DNA of 64,000 bases from SZUA-430 sp034440355. Lineage in GTDB: Bacteria > Pseudomonadota > Alphaproteobacteria > Micropepsales > Micropepsaceae. The notes beneath the pieces were generated by a model, which had not been told where the DNA came from, ran no database searches, and worked only from the letters and a program-made list of their open reading frames with translations. The position numbers were made by a program, and so were the translations under genes. The stretch covers positions 1 to 64,000 of the forward strand of contig JAWXBY010000033.1 of the NCBI GenBank assembly GCA_034440355.1, given 5' to 3'. Shown piece after piece: positions 51,888 to 59,482 of the stretch (position 1 is the first letter of the stretch; each line of letters begins with the position of its first letter).

Positions 51888-52223
51888 CTAAATCGATTTT
51901 GCGCCCAGCGTTTTGCGCCAATGAGCGGTGCGCTCCTTCAGCAGCGTGTCGCGATCGAACGATGGTTCTTCGTCCGTCATGCGTTCCAGGACGTCGAACG
52001 TGACGTTTTCGGCGCCGTGGTCGTTCCAGGCTTTCTGCAGGTCCTTGTGCTCGCAGCTGCCCAGGCGCAGCGCGAACCAGAGGCGGTTCTGGATCGCTTG
52101 GAGATTGGGCGATTGACCGACCCACGCCTCGGCTGAGGCCGCGCAGCGCACGGCGAAGATTCCGATCGGGATCTTGCGTTCTTTGTAGGCCGCGAGGGCC
52201 GCTTTCTTGTTGGCGCTTTTCAT
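51888..52223 (-). CDS. GIY-YIG nuclease-domain small protein
   Basis: A 111-residue protein with a GIY-YIG-like layout: GIFAVRCAASAEAWVGQSPN combines the GIY and YIG segments (GIF and WVG here), followed by QNRLWFALRLGS with the Arg and DVLERMTDEEP with the Glu that binds the metal. Proteins like this are common in alphaproteobacteria and differ from UvrC and homing nucleases in lacking extra domains. Its start at 52223 diverges from the DUF2239 gene across a 107-bp region that has two palindromes. Confidence 0.7.
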   Translation of the reverse strand: MKSANKKAALAAYKERKIPIGIFAVRCAASAEAWVGQSPNLQAIQNRLWFALRLGSCEHKDLQKAWNDHGAENVTFDVLERMTDEEPSFDRDTLLKERTAHWRKTLGAKSI

Positions 52224-52280
52224 AGCGTGAGCTCGTCTTCGACCTGGGTTGGATAGCAGGCGAGCGCAGATATGGCAATA

Positions 52281-52322
52281 TTACCCGGATAATAATTGAC
52301 ACTGGTATCGTGGCCCGGGTAA
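52281..52322. promoter_or_regulatory. Paired palindromes flanking a promoter
   Basis: TTACCCGGATAA (52281-52292) and the related CCCGGGTAA (52314-52322) have centres 30 bp apart, close to three helical turns. Between them lies a TTGACA -35 (52296-52301), and the second palindrome overlaps a TAAAAA -10-like element (52320-52325, 18-base spacer). This is a typical cooperative repressor layout. No regulator gene is adjacent. Confidence 0.55.
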
Positions 52323-52330
52323 AAATTTGT

Positions 52331-52927
52331 ATGAGCGATCAATTGTCCAAGCCTTGCACAGCATTCGAGGGGAGCCGCCGGTTGGCGGCAGGGCCCTTGA
52401 TCGAGGTCGTGTTGGCGGTGAAGGCGGCGTCGGACGAGGCGGAGGCGCCGATCTTTGTCTTCGACGATGCGACCGGGCGCGCGATGGATTTCGATTTGCG
52501 AGGTTCGGTGGCGGATGTCGGCGCGCGGTTGACGCGGCCTTCGCCTGCGAGGCGTGCGGCGCCGGAAGAACCGGCCGGTGAAACGCGCGGGCGGGGGCGG
52601 CCGAAGTTGGGCGTCGTCGGGCGCGAGGTGACGTTGCTGCCGCGGCATTGGGAATGGCTTGCGACGCAGCCGGGCGGCGCGTCGGTCGCGCTACGCAAGT
52701 TGGTGGATGAGGCGCGGCGGACCGGCGGCGCGAAGCAGAAGGCACGCGAGGCGCAGGAGCGCGCCTATCAGTTCATGTCCGCGATGGCCGGCAACTTGCC
52801 GGGGTTTGAAGAGGCGGCGCGGGCTTTGTTTGCGAACGATCGCGCACGGTTCGATGTGCAGGTCGCGAGTTGGCCTGAGGATGTGCGGGCGTATGCGATC
52901 AGGCTTGCGTTTGAGGGGACACCATGA
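52331..52927 (+). CDS. DUF2239 family protein
   Basis: A 198-residue protein starting at ATG 52331 (MSDQLSKPCTAFEGSRRLAA). The conserved features of DUF2239 are visible: VFDDATGRAMDFDLRGS, then GRGRPKLGVVGREVTLLPRH followed by WEWLATQPGGASVALRKLVD and a helical C-terminus. The HWEWL-ATQPGGAS segment and basic GRGRPK suggest nucleic-acid or regulatory interaction, but no function is established that I know of. If the predicted -10 at 52320 is real, the transcript would begin at or next to the ATG, giving a leaderless mRNA. Confidence 0.8.
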   Translation: MSDQLSKPCTAFEGSRRLAAGPLIEVVLAVKAASDEAEAPIFVFDDATGRAMDFDLRGSVADVGARLTRPSPARRAAPEEPAGETRGRGRPKLGVVGREVTLLPRHWEWLATQPGGASVALRKLVDEARRTGGAKQKAREAQERAYQFMSAMAGNLPGFEEAARALFANDRARFDVQVASWPEDVRAYAIRLAFEGTP

Positions 52928-53019
52928 GGCGCAGTTGCAAATCGTTCGCAGAACCATGTTTGAAAACTGCCGCCTTCGCGCATTGACGGGGCGCTGAGGC
53001 TCCTTACATATCGCGGCGT

Positions 53020-53128
53020 TCGGGGAGTAGTTGTCCGCGCATCTCACGCGGAGCCTCGCGTCAACATACTTGGCCTTTGGGCCATGGCGCAGGCGGCGGG
53101 ACGGAATGTTCCGGATTGGCGAGACCGA
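53020..53128 (+). ncRNA. yybP-ykoY manganese riboswitch
   Basis: Three conserved blocks of this class occur in order: GGGGAGTAG (53022-53030), GTCAACATACTTGGCC (53060-53074), and GCGAGACC (53119-53126). TCGG (53020-53023) can pair with CCGA (53125-53128) to close helix P1. In known members, Mn2+ bound between the two internal loops favours P1 and turns on genes for manganese export. The gene downstream belongs to exactly such a family. The aptamer begins about 95 bp after the DUF2239 stop and 183 bases before the exporter ATG. Confidence 0.88.
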
Positions 53129-53171
53129 CACAGAGACCTTCGGCTTTGGGCCGACGAGGGTCGATGTGTCG
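53126..53171 (+). promoter_or_regulatory. Expression-platform hairpin of the Mn riboswitch
   Basis: CGACACA (53126-53132) pairs with TGTGTCG (53165-53171), GACC with GGTC, and TCGGC with GCCGA, forming one long stem-loop with a five-base loop. Its 5' strand overlaps the 3' strand of riboswitch helix P1, so the two cannot form together. No T-tract follows, favouring control of translation or Rho access over intrinsic termination. Confidence 0.65.
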
Positions 53172-53202
53172 TCGTTCACGCCGCGCCCCTGGACTGCCTC
53201 TC

Positions 53203-53775
53203 ATGTTCGACGCGTTTGGGACGTCCGCTCTCGTGGTTGCGATTGCGGAGATCGGCGACAAGACCCAGCTGCTCGCGATCGTGCTCGCCGCGAAGTATCG
53301 CAGGCCTGTTCCCATCATCTTCGGCATTTTAGCAGCGACGCTTGCGAACCACGCGTTGGCGGCGGGGGCGGGGTATTACGTCGCCGCGTGGTTGACGGGG
53401 CCGGCGTTCCGGATCGCGGTCGGCGTGGCGTTCATAGTGATGGCGGGGTGGGCGCTCATTCCGGACAAGGCCGATGATGACGCCGCATCGCGCACATATG
53501 ACGGCGTGTTTCTGACGACGTTGATCGCATTCTTCTTTGTTGAGATCGGGGACAAGACGCAGATTGCGACGTCGTTGCTTGCCGCGCGCTATCATGACGT
53601 CGTCGCGGTCGCGATCGGCACGACTCTGGGGATGATGATCGCGAATGTCCCGGTCGTGTTTTTCGGCGAGGCGATCACCAAGATCGTACCGCTTCACATC
53701 GTGAGGATTGCTGCCGCGGCGTTGTTTGGGGTGATCGGCGTTTGGGTGATCGTCGCCGCTGCCGGGTTTATCTGA
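53203..53775 (+). CDS. UPF0016/Gdt1-family manganese exporter (MneA-like)
   Basis: A 190-residue, six-helix inner-membrane protein starting at ATG 53203. Both family signatures are present in the two homologous halves: AEIGDKTQLLAI (helix 1) and VEIGDKTQIATS (helix 4), whose acidic residues bind the divalent cation. Bacterial members export Mn2+. The upstream yybP-ykoY riboswitch gives independent support, since it senses the same ion. The gene is convergent with the FAD oxidoreductase, and the two stops overlap by 8 bp. Confidence 0.93.
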   Translation: MFDAFGTSALVVAIAEIGDKTQLLAIVLAAKYRRPVPIIFGILAATLANHALAAGAGYYVAAWLTGPAFRIAVGVAFIVMAGWALIPDKADDDAASRTYDGVFLTTLIAFFFVEIGDKTQIATSLLAARYHDVVAVAIGTTLGMMIANVPVVFFGEAITKIVPLHIVRIAAAALFGVIGVWVIVAAAGFI

Positions 53776-55060
53776 AGAGGACTCGCCAGAAGACCGGTGG
53801 GCCAAAGAGCTTGGCCGGCGGTTCGACCATGTTCTGCACGCGCAGCAATGTCCGTGAGACGTAGACGCTGCGTGTCGCCGTCTTTTGCATGCGCTGCGTG
53901 TACCAGAGCAGAAAGCGGATCAGCCAGTTCTGCGCCTTCGGATTGTTGCGGCGGGCTTCGAGATCCGGGAGGCCCCAGGCGAGATCGACGATGGGTTTGA
54001 CGCCGGCGTAATAGGTTTTCGCGAAACCGGCTGTGTGCGGATCGCTTTTCGTGAGGCACTCGGCGAGCCATTCGGCTTCGAGGGCCGCGACCGTCATGCC
54101 TTGGCCGAAGACGGGGTTGAAGCTGGCGACGGCGTCGCCGATGGCGACGATGCCTTCGGGGAGGCGTTTGAGCATGTGATAGTCGCGGCGAACGCTGGCC
54201 GAGAAGCGCGAGTGCGCAATCGGCGTGATCGCGCGCAACGGCTTCACGGCGTCGTAGGCGTCGGGCACGGGAAGGGCGTGCAGATAGGCGAGAAATTCCT
54301 CCTGCGTCCTCGGCATTGGCATGATGGCGTTTGCGCCGAGCGAGACGAGGACGCGATTTTTTTCCACGGGGAAGATCAAGACGCCGAGCTTGTCTTCGAA
54401 CTTTGCCACTTGATGGAGACGCGGTCGCGGTGCGCCGGGTTCGGGCTCGTAGAGGCAAGACGAATAGCACGACGCCAACGGCGACGTTACGTGCGGCGGG
54501 CCTTCGAGGCCCATCTGTTTCATCCAGTCGGCGAGGTTGCTGGCGCGGCCGCGTGCGTCGACGATGAAGTCGGCGGCGAGGCCTCGCGCGCCGCTTGCGT
54601 CGCGGATGGTGACGCCGGTGGCGCGGTCGGGCGAGCCGGTGATGGCCGCCACCTCCGTTTCTTCCAGTACGGTCACTTTGTTAAGCGCGCGGGCGCGGCG
54701 CGCGAGCGTCGACTCGAAGAACGGGCGCGTCATCGCGAAGACGCGGTCTGAGTCTTCGAAGCGTTTGCGCCAGCCCAGCACGTAGACGCGAACGTCCTCG
54801 ATGCCGGCGAGCGTTGCGCCGCCGTTGACGAGTTCATCCGAGATGCCGGGGAACAGGGCTTCGACGATGTTTCGTCCGCGCGAGAGGAGCGCATGCGCGT
54901 GCGCGCCTTGGGGTGCGTTCTTGCGCGGCGTGAGTTCGTTCGCGAGCTTATCTCTCTCGACGATGGTGACGCGGTCGAAGTGATCGGTAAGGACGCGTGC
55001 GGCGAGGAGGCCCGCGATACTGCCGCCTAAGACGATGGCGTGGCCTTTGGATTCGCTCAC
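53768..55060 (-). CDS. FAD-dependent monooxygenase/oxidoreductase
   Basis: A 430-residue flavoprotein of the PHBH/geranylgeranyl-reductase superfamily. The N-terminal dinucleotide fold is HAIVLGGSIAGLLAARVLTD, the second FAD motif is AIGDAVASFNPVFGQGMTVA near residue 290, and VDARGRASNLADWMKQ is the DG-like region. It lacks an obvious signal peptide. Substrates in the family range from aromatics to isoprenoids. It is divergent from a small membrane protein gene across about 90 bp, with no operon partner, so the pathway is not evident. Confidence 0.82.
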   Translation of the reverse strand: MSESKGHAIVLGGSIAGLLAARVLTDHFDRVTIVERDKLANELTPRKNAPQGAHAHALLSRGRNIVEALFPGISDELVNGGATLAGIEDVRVYVLGWRKRFEDSDRVFAMTRPFFESTLARRARALNKVTVLEETEVAAITGSPDRATGVTIRDASGARGLAADFIVDARGRASNLADWMKQMGLEGPPHVTSPLASCYSSCLYEPEPGAPRPRLHQVAKFEDKLGVLIFPVEKNRVLVSLGANAIMPMPRTQEEFLAYLHALPVPDAYDAVKPLRAITPIAHSRFSASVRRDYHMLKRLPEGIVAIGDAVASFNPVFGQGMTVAALEAEWLAECLTKSDPHTAGFAKTYYAGVKPIVDLAWGLPDLEARRNNPKAQNWLIRFLLWYTQRMQKTATRSVYVSRTLLRVQNMVEPPAKLFGPPVFWRVLFR

Positions 55061-55153
55061 GGTGGTCCCCCGCGTTTGCGGGCCGAGGGATACGCCCGGC
55101 GGGTGGCAAAGTCACTCGCCGTGGCGGCGGCTGCGGCTATATTGTCAGCCGCC

Positions 55154-55432
55154 ATGTCTCAGATCGTTCTTGCCGTAGGGGCGGCGCTGCTCGCCTATTT
55201 CGCGCTTCGGGTCGTGCAGATCAAACGGCCGTCGATGCCGTTCCTGATCGCCTATCCCGTGTTCGTGGTTATTCTCGTCGGCGGCGGGCTTGTGACGTTC
55301 ATGGCGCTCGCTTATGTGGCGGCGGCGTTCGGCTACAGCAGCGAGGATCCTGTGGCGTTGGCCGGCATTCTCGGCGGGACGGGGTTTTGTCTTCTGTTTC
55401 TGTGGTGGGCGGCGCGGCGTGCGATCGGCTGA
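55154..55432 (+). CDS. Small membrane protein of unknown function
   Basis: A 92-residue protein starting at ATG 55154. It has about three hydrophobic segments (IVLAVGAALLAYFALRVVQI, FLIAYPVFVVILVGGGLVTF and ILGGTGFCLLFLWWAARRAI). Its 3' end overlaps the proposed GTG start of the DCC-family gene by 14 bp, so the two are probably co-translated. No family was recognised and no catalytic residues are visible. It may be a partner or membrane tether for the downstream thiol protein. Confidence 0.6.
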   Translation: MSQIVLAVGAALLAYFALRVVQIKRPSMPFLIAYPVFVVILVGGGLVTFMALAYVAAAFGYSSEDPVALAGILGGTGFCLLFLWWAARRAIG

Positions 55433-55871
55433 GCCCTACAGCTATCGGCGTGATCCAACGGTACCGGCGTTTGCCGATGACCAGGCGATCGTGATCTTCG
55501 ATGGGATGTGCGTGATGTGCTCGCGGTTCGCGCAGATCATTTTGCGGCGCGACCGCGACGGCGCGTTTCGTTTGCTGGCGGCGCAATCGGAATTGGGATC
55601 GGCGCTCTATCGTCACTACGGGCTTGATCCCGTGCAGTACGAAACGAACATCCTGATCGAAGATGGACGGGCGTGGTTCAAGTCGGAAGCCTCGATCCGA
55701 ATCCTCGCGCGGTTGGGATTCCCGTGGTCGCTGGCCGTCGTGGGGCGCGTGTTGCCATTGTCGTTGCGCGATCGTCTGTATGAGATCGTGGCGCGCAATC
55801 GGCTGCGATGGTTTGGCGTTCGCTCGCAGTGTTTTGTACCGCGCGCGGAGGACGCCGACAGATTCTTGTGA
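55419..55871 (+). CDS. DCC-family thiol-disulphide oxidoreductase (DUF393)
   Basis: A 150-residue protein with the family motif FDGMCVMCSRF (DxxCxxC) near residue 22, LRRDRDGAFRLLAAQSELGS and the late LRWFGVRSQCF. GTG 55419 is proposed as start because nothing closer fits and it overlaps the upstream gene, as coupled genes do. Known DCC proteins have a thioredoxin-like fold and unknown substrates. It is likely in the cytoplasm or attached to the membrane through the small preceding protein. Confidence 0.75.
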   Translation: MRSAEPYSYRRDPTVPAFADDQAIVIFDGMCVMCSRFAQIILRRDRDGAFRLLAAQSELGSALYRHYGLDPVQYETNILIEDGRAWFKSEASIRILARLGFPWSLAVVGRVLPLSLRDRLYEIVARNRLRWFGVRSQCFVPRAEDADRFL

Positions 55872-55883
55872 TGTCTCGAAACG

Positions 55884-55906
55884 AAAAAGGCCGCCCGAAG
55901 GCGGCC
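55884..55906 (-). terminator. Rho-independent terminator of the outer-membrane barrel gene
   Basis: In the minus direction, GGCCGCC, a TTCG tetraloop and GGCGGCC are followed by five T. It starts 26 bases after the stop at 55932. The stem is perfect and the loop unusually stable. It also lies 13 bases after the convergent DCC gene stop. Confidence 0.85.
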
Positions 55907-55931
55907 CGAATTTGAAGATGTGGAGGAACGC

Positions 55932-56495
55932 TTAGTTCAGCAGGAAGTCGAAGCGCAGCGTGACGCTTTGATTTTCTTCCTGTTCCGGAAGCGTGCTCTG
56001 CTGCAGGAAGTTCGCATCGACCGCTTCGGAATAGCGATACTCAAGACCCAGCGCCATCGACGGCGTGAAGGACCACGTCAGACCGGCGACGCCCTGATAC
56101 GCGAAGTTGCCGTTGGGCATCATCGAGTCGGAGAGCGGGTCTTCCGTCAGATTGAACTTGCCGAAGCCGCCGCCGACGTAGCTGCCGAGCGACCAGTCGG
56201 TCGTGAACACGTAGTAGCCATTGGCCGTGATCGAATCGACCGGCTCGCTCATGTCGAGCGGGATCGAAAGACCGGCTGCGATCGGCGACAAGCCGCTTTC
56301 CGCGCCGAGACCTTGATGAATGCCGACGAAGAAGCCATCGCGGCTTTGCGGTTCCTGCGCTTTCGCGTTCAGGCCGAGTTCCCCGTAGACGGCGTTGATG
56401 ATGCGGTCGGCGGTCGACGTCTCACCCGCGTGCGCCGGCGTCGACGCTGCAAGAGCGCCTGCCGTCACCGCTATGATGGTCATCGCACGCTTCAC
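55932..56495 (-). CDS. Outer-membrane beta-barrel protein
   Basis: A 187-residue exported protein. GTG 56495 is chosen because it adds the Lys-Arg needed before the signal helix (MTIIAVTAGALAASTPAHA). The mature part alternates hydrophobic strands typical of an eight-stranded barrel: GFFVGIHQGLGAESG, YYVFTTDWSLGSYVGGGFGK, FAYQGVAGLTWSFTPSMALG and a final VTLRFDFLL, with an aromatic-rich end near the C-terminus. It resembles the small OmpA/Omp25-type porin-family proteins, but a PagL-like role cannot be excluded. A strong terminator follows. Confidence 0.7.
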   Translation of the reverse strand: MKRAMTIIAVTAGALAASTPAHAGETSTADRIINAVYGELGLNAKAQEPQSRDGFFVGIHQGLGAESGLSPIAAGLSIPLDMSEPVDSITANGYYVFTTDWSLGSYVGGGFGKFNLTEDPLSDSMMPNGNFAYQGVAGLTWSFTPSMALGLEYRYSEAVDANFLQQSTLPEQEENQSVTLRFDFLLN

Positions 56496-57255
56496 TGTGC
56501 CAACCCCCGCTTCACCGAACCTTGCAAGGTGAATCACTAAGTGACCGACCTGACGAGGCTTTCCGACACCCTTAGTATGGGGCTATCGTCGTTAATCGCA
56601 ATTCTCGGCGGGAAAGATTGTCGAACCCTTGCAGCAAAGACACATGCCCTTTGGCTGTTGCAAAACGGGCACAGCCGAGGGTAGTGCCAACCCCTGGGCA
56701 CACGCCCGGCAGGGTTGAATTTCGAGGCGCTGAATCCAGGTATTCCGCCAATCGTCGCCGATGGTCACTCAGCTGTAAGTGGTGGTGTCGGCGGGTCCGC
56801 GTCAAGCGATTTTGGACGACTTCAACCCTCATTTCCGGTGGTGCGACAGCGCCGCTTGCACCATCCGCGCGAGCCTGATCGGTCGCTGACGATAACCCTC
56901 TTGCGGGCCGGACCGGATTTAGAGGGATCGGAGGCGGTAGTGATTCGGAGCGGTGATTCTCGTGCGCCCACACCACCCACCCTGTCATCCCGGACAAGCG
57001 AGCGTAGCGAGCGCGATCCGGGACCCAGGAGACCGGGTTGAGATTCACCGCCCGGTCTCCTGGGTCCCGGGTCTGCGGAGCAGCACTTCGTGCTGCACCG
57101 CGCCCGGGATGACAAGCATGAGGGCGGTCCCCGCATCGCCGCATGACAAGGCGGTAAGGTCGCAACTGATTGCGGGGGCTGGGTAAGATGGCTAATGTCC
57201 GCGCTCATTTTTCCGGCTGCGGCAAGTTCCTGCGCCTCCTCGTCAAAGGCATTGC
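56496..57255. other. 760-bp intergenic region
   Basis: The left part (56496-56980) holds the likely promoter region of the barrel gene and no gene or RNA I can recognise. The part at 56983-57114 is a large inverted repeat, listed separately. Reading frames here are short, overlap on both strands and lack family features. Confidence 0.6.
56983..57114. repeat. Large inverted repeat (REP-like element)
   Basis: Outer arms TGTCATCCCGG (56983-56993) and CCGGGATGACA (57104-57114) enclose inner arms 57016-57037 and 57051-57072, which pair at 21 of 22 positions around a 13-base loop (57038-57050). A smaller GCAGCA/TGCTGC hairpin lies within the right half (57079-57096). The whole can fold as one 132-base cruciform or RNA hairpin. 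Similar TCATCCCGGAC-type intergenic repeats are scattered in many alphaproteobacterial genomes. Confidence 0.8.
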
Positions 57256-58086
57256 GTGAGCGACATTTTCCAAGAAGTGCAGGAGGAGTATCGCCGCGAG
57301 CAGATGGCGAAGCTCTGGAAGACCTACAGCGTTCCGATCATCGCCGCCGTAACCGTCGTGATTCTGGCCGTTGCCGGGTATCAGGCTTGGTCCTATTGGC
57401 ACGCGCAGCAACTTGAAGCATCGTCGCGCGAGTTCGAGAAAATCGCGGAGCTGATTGCTTCGGATCCCACGAAGAAGAAAGAGGCCGCCGACCGTTTCGC
57501 GAAATTCGCGCCGACGGCGACGAGCGGTTATGCCATGGCGGCAAAGTTCCAAGAGGCCGGCCTGCGGGCCGAGCTGTCGGACATCAAGGGGGCCATGACC
57601 CTCTACGACGAGATTGCCGGGAGTACGAGTGATCCGCTGTTTCGCGATTATGCGCAGCTGCGCGCAGCGATCTTGGTGCTGGAAACCGAGTCGCTTGAGA
57701 ACGTGAAGAAGCGTTTGGAGCCGATCACTAAAGGCACGAGCCCGTGGCGTGTGATGGCGCTTGAGATGCTGGCCTATGCGTCATGGCGCGGCGGCAAGAA
57801 GGACGAGGCGTTGAAGCTCTACTCCGAGGTGAGTGAGATTCCGAACGCACCGAACGGCAGCCAGCGCCGCGCAAAAGAGATGACCACACTTATCAATGCC
57901 GGATTGAAACTCACGGATCTGAAGGCCATGCCCGGCCTGTCGATCCCCGGATCGGAATCGCTGCTGTTGCAGCCGCCCGATCCTTCGACGATGCAGCCGC
58001 TGTTGCCTGACCCGACGGCGGAGGAGCCCGGCTTGCTGGGACCCGCAACGCCTGAACAGCCTTCGCCAACGCCCCCAACGCCCTAA
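57256..58086 (+). CDS. YfgM-like TPR inner-membrane protein
   Basis: A 276-residue protein beginning with GTG 57256 (MSDIFQEVQEEYRREQMAKL). One transmembrane helix at about residues 25-46 (VPIIAAVTVVILAVAGYQAW) anchors a periplasmic TPR-like domain, and the C-terminus is proline-rich (PATPEQPSPTPPTP). In many bacteria this gene precedes bamB and der, as here (17 bp before bamB). YfgM helps periplasmic chaperones and SecYEG-linked outer-membrane protein delivery. Confidence 0.83.
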   Translation: MSDIFQEVQEEYRREQMAKLWKTYSVPIIAAVTVVILAVAGYQAWSYWHAQQLEASSREFEKIAELIASDPTKKKEAADRFAKFAPTATSGYAMAAKFQEAGLRAELSDIKGAMTLYDEIAGSTSDPLFRDYAQLRAAILVLETESLENVKKRLEPITKGTSPWRVMALEMLAYASWRGGKKDEALKLYSEVSEIPNAPNGSQRRAKEMTTLINAGLKLTDLKAMPGLSIPGSESLLLQPPDPSTMQPLLPDPTAEEPGLLGPATPEQPSPTPPTP

Positions 58087-58103
58087 GCGAACGAGATCGC
58101 CCC

Positions 58104-59456
58104 ATGACTTTCCGCCTCAAACCGAAAACGCTGGCGGCCGTGAGCCTGTTGCTCGCGACCTCCGTTTCGCTCGGCGCCTGCGAGACGTTCGAACAATTCC
58201 TGTCGCCGCCGAACAAGGCCAACATCCGCGGCGAGCGCGTGTCGGTGCTGCCGACGGCGCGGACGGTGGAAGCCGATCCGAAGCTGGCCAACGAGGCGGT
58301 GAAGCTGCCCAAGCCGACGGTCAACGCCGAATGGCCGCAGCCGGGTGGGTATGCGGACAACGTGATGCACCACTTGGCAGCCGGCGGCGAGTTGCAACAG
58401 CAGTGGAGCGTTAGCGTCGGTCAAGGTTCGAGCACGTCGTCGCGGTTGACGGCCTCACCCGTTGTCGCGGCGGGTAAGGTGTTTGTGTTGGACAGTGAAG
58501 TTGAGGTTTCGGCCTATGACTCCAAGTCGGGCGACCGGCTGTGGCAATCGAACCTGACGCCGGAAGACGAAGATTCCGAAGACGGCTTCGGCGGCGGCGT
58601 TGCATTCGACAACGGCAAGGTGTTCGTGTCGACCGGCTTCGGCTTTGTCGCGGCGCTCGACGCCAACACGGGCAAGGAAATTTGGCGGCGGGCGACGACG
58701 GTGCCGTTCCGTGCAGCGCCTGTGGTGAACGGCGGACGCGTGTTCGTCGCGACGCAGGAAAACCAGCTGATGGCGCTGGCCGAAGACGACGGGCGTGTAC
58801 TGTGGGATCATCGCGGGATCGCTGAATCGGCCGGCATTTTGGGTTCGAACAGCGTTGCCGTATCGGGCGATCTGGTCGTTGTTCCGTATACGTCGGGCGA
58901 GCTCTTCGGATTGAACGTGCGTAACGGGCGTTCGCTGTGGAGCGATACGCTGGCGCGGACGGGCGGGCTGACGCCGCTGTCGACCTTGGCCGATATTTCG
59001 GGACGTCCGGTGATCGACCGTGGGCTCGTGTTCGCGAACAGCCATGCGGGCCGTATCGTCGCTATCGATATTCGTACGGGTGAGCGGGCGTGGACGATCG
59101 ACGTCGGCGGGACGCAGCGGCCGTGGGTGGTGGGCGACTATGTCTATGTCATCACCGACGATGCCAAGGTGATGTGCGTGCGCCGCGCCGACGGACGGGT
59201 GCGCTGGATCACCCAGCTTGACGCCTATCGCGACGCCGAGACACGGCAGGGCACGATTTCGTGGTCGGGCCCGGTGCTGGTGTCGGACCGTTTGATTGCG
59301 CTGTCGTCGGAAGGTTTTGCGGTTTCGATTTCGCCCTATACCGGTGAGGTCTTGGGCCGCGTCGACATTCCGGACAAGGCGTTCATCGCGCCGGTGGTTG
59401 CGGACGGCATCGTCTATCTCTTGACGGATGACGGGCGGTTGACGGCGCTGAAGTAA
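58104..59456 (+). CDS. bamB: Outer-membrane assembly lipoprotein BamB
   Basis: A 450-residue lipoprotein. The signal ends with the lipobox SLGAC (Cys26), for attachment to the outer membrane through the Lol pathway. The remainder is an eight-blade PQQ-like beta-propeller, with repeated blade motifs such as LFGLNVRNGRSLW, IVAIDIRTGERAWTI and GFVAALDANTGKEIWRR. BamB assists the BAM complex in barrel insertion. It follows the YfgM-like gene by 17 bp and precedes der by 26 bp, the common alphaproteobacterial order. Confidence 0.92.
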   Translation: MTFRLKPKTLAAVSLLLATSVSLGACETFEQFLSPPNKANIRGERVSVLPTARTVEADPKLANEAVKLPKPTVNAEWPQPGGYADNVMHHLAAGGELQQQWSVSVGQGSSTSSRLTASPVVAAGKVFVLDSEVEVSAYDSKSGDRLWQSNLTPEDEDSEDGFGGGVAFDNGKVFVSTGFGFVAALDANTGKEIWRRATTVPFRAAPVVNGGRVFVATQENQLMALAEDDGRVLWDHRGIAESAGILGSNSVAVSGDLVVVPYTSGELFGLNVRNGRSLWSDTLARTGGLTPLSTLADISGRPVIDRGLVFANSHAGRIVAIDIRTGERAWTIDVGGTQRPWVVGDYVYVITDDAKVMCVRRADGRVRWITQLDAYRDAETRQGTISWSGPVLVSDRLIALSSEGFAVSISPYTGEVLGRVDIPDKAFIAPVVADGIVYLLTDDGRLTALK

Positions 59457-59482
59457 AGCGCCGCCTTCCGAAACATGCGCCG

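Noticed and set aside
53126..53171. Intrinsic terminator in the Mn riboswitch
   Set aside because: The hairpin is strong, but no T-tract follows it, so it is listed as an expression platform of uncertain mode.
56572..57208. Overlapping open frames in the intergenic region before the YfgM-like gene
   Set aside because: They include the inverted repeat, conflict on both strands and have no motifs or ribosome sites.
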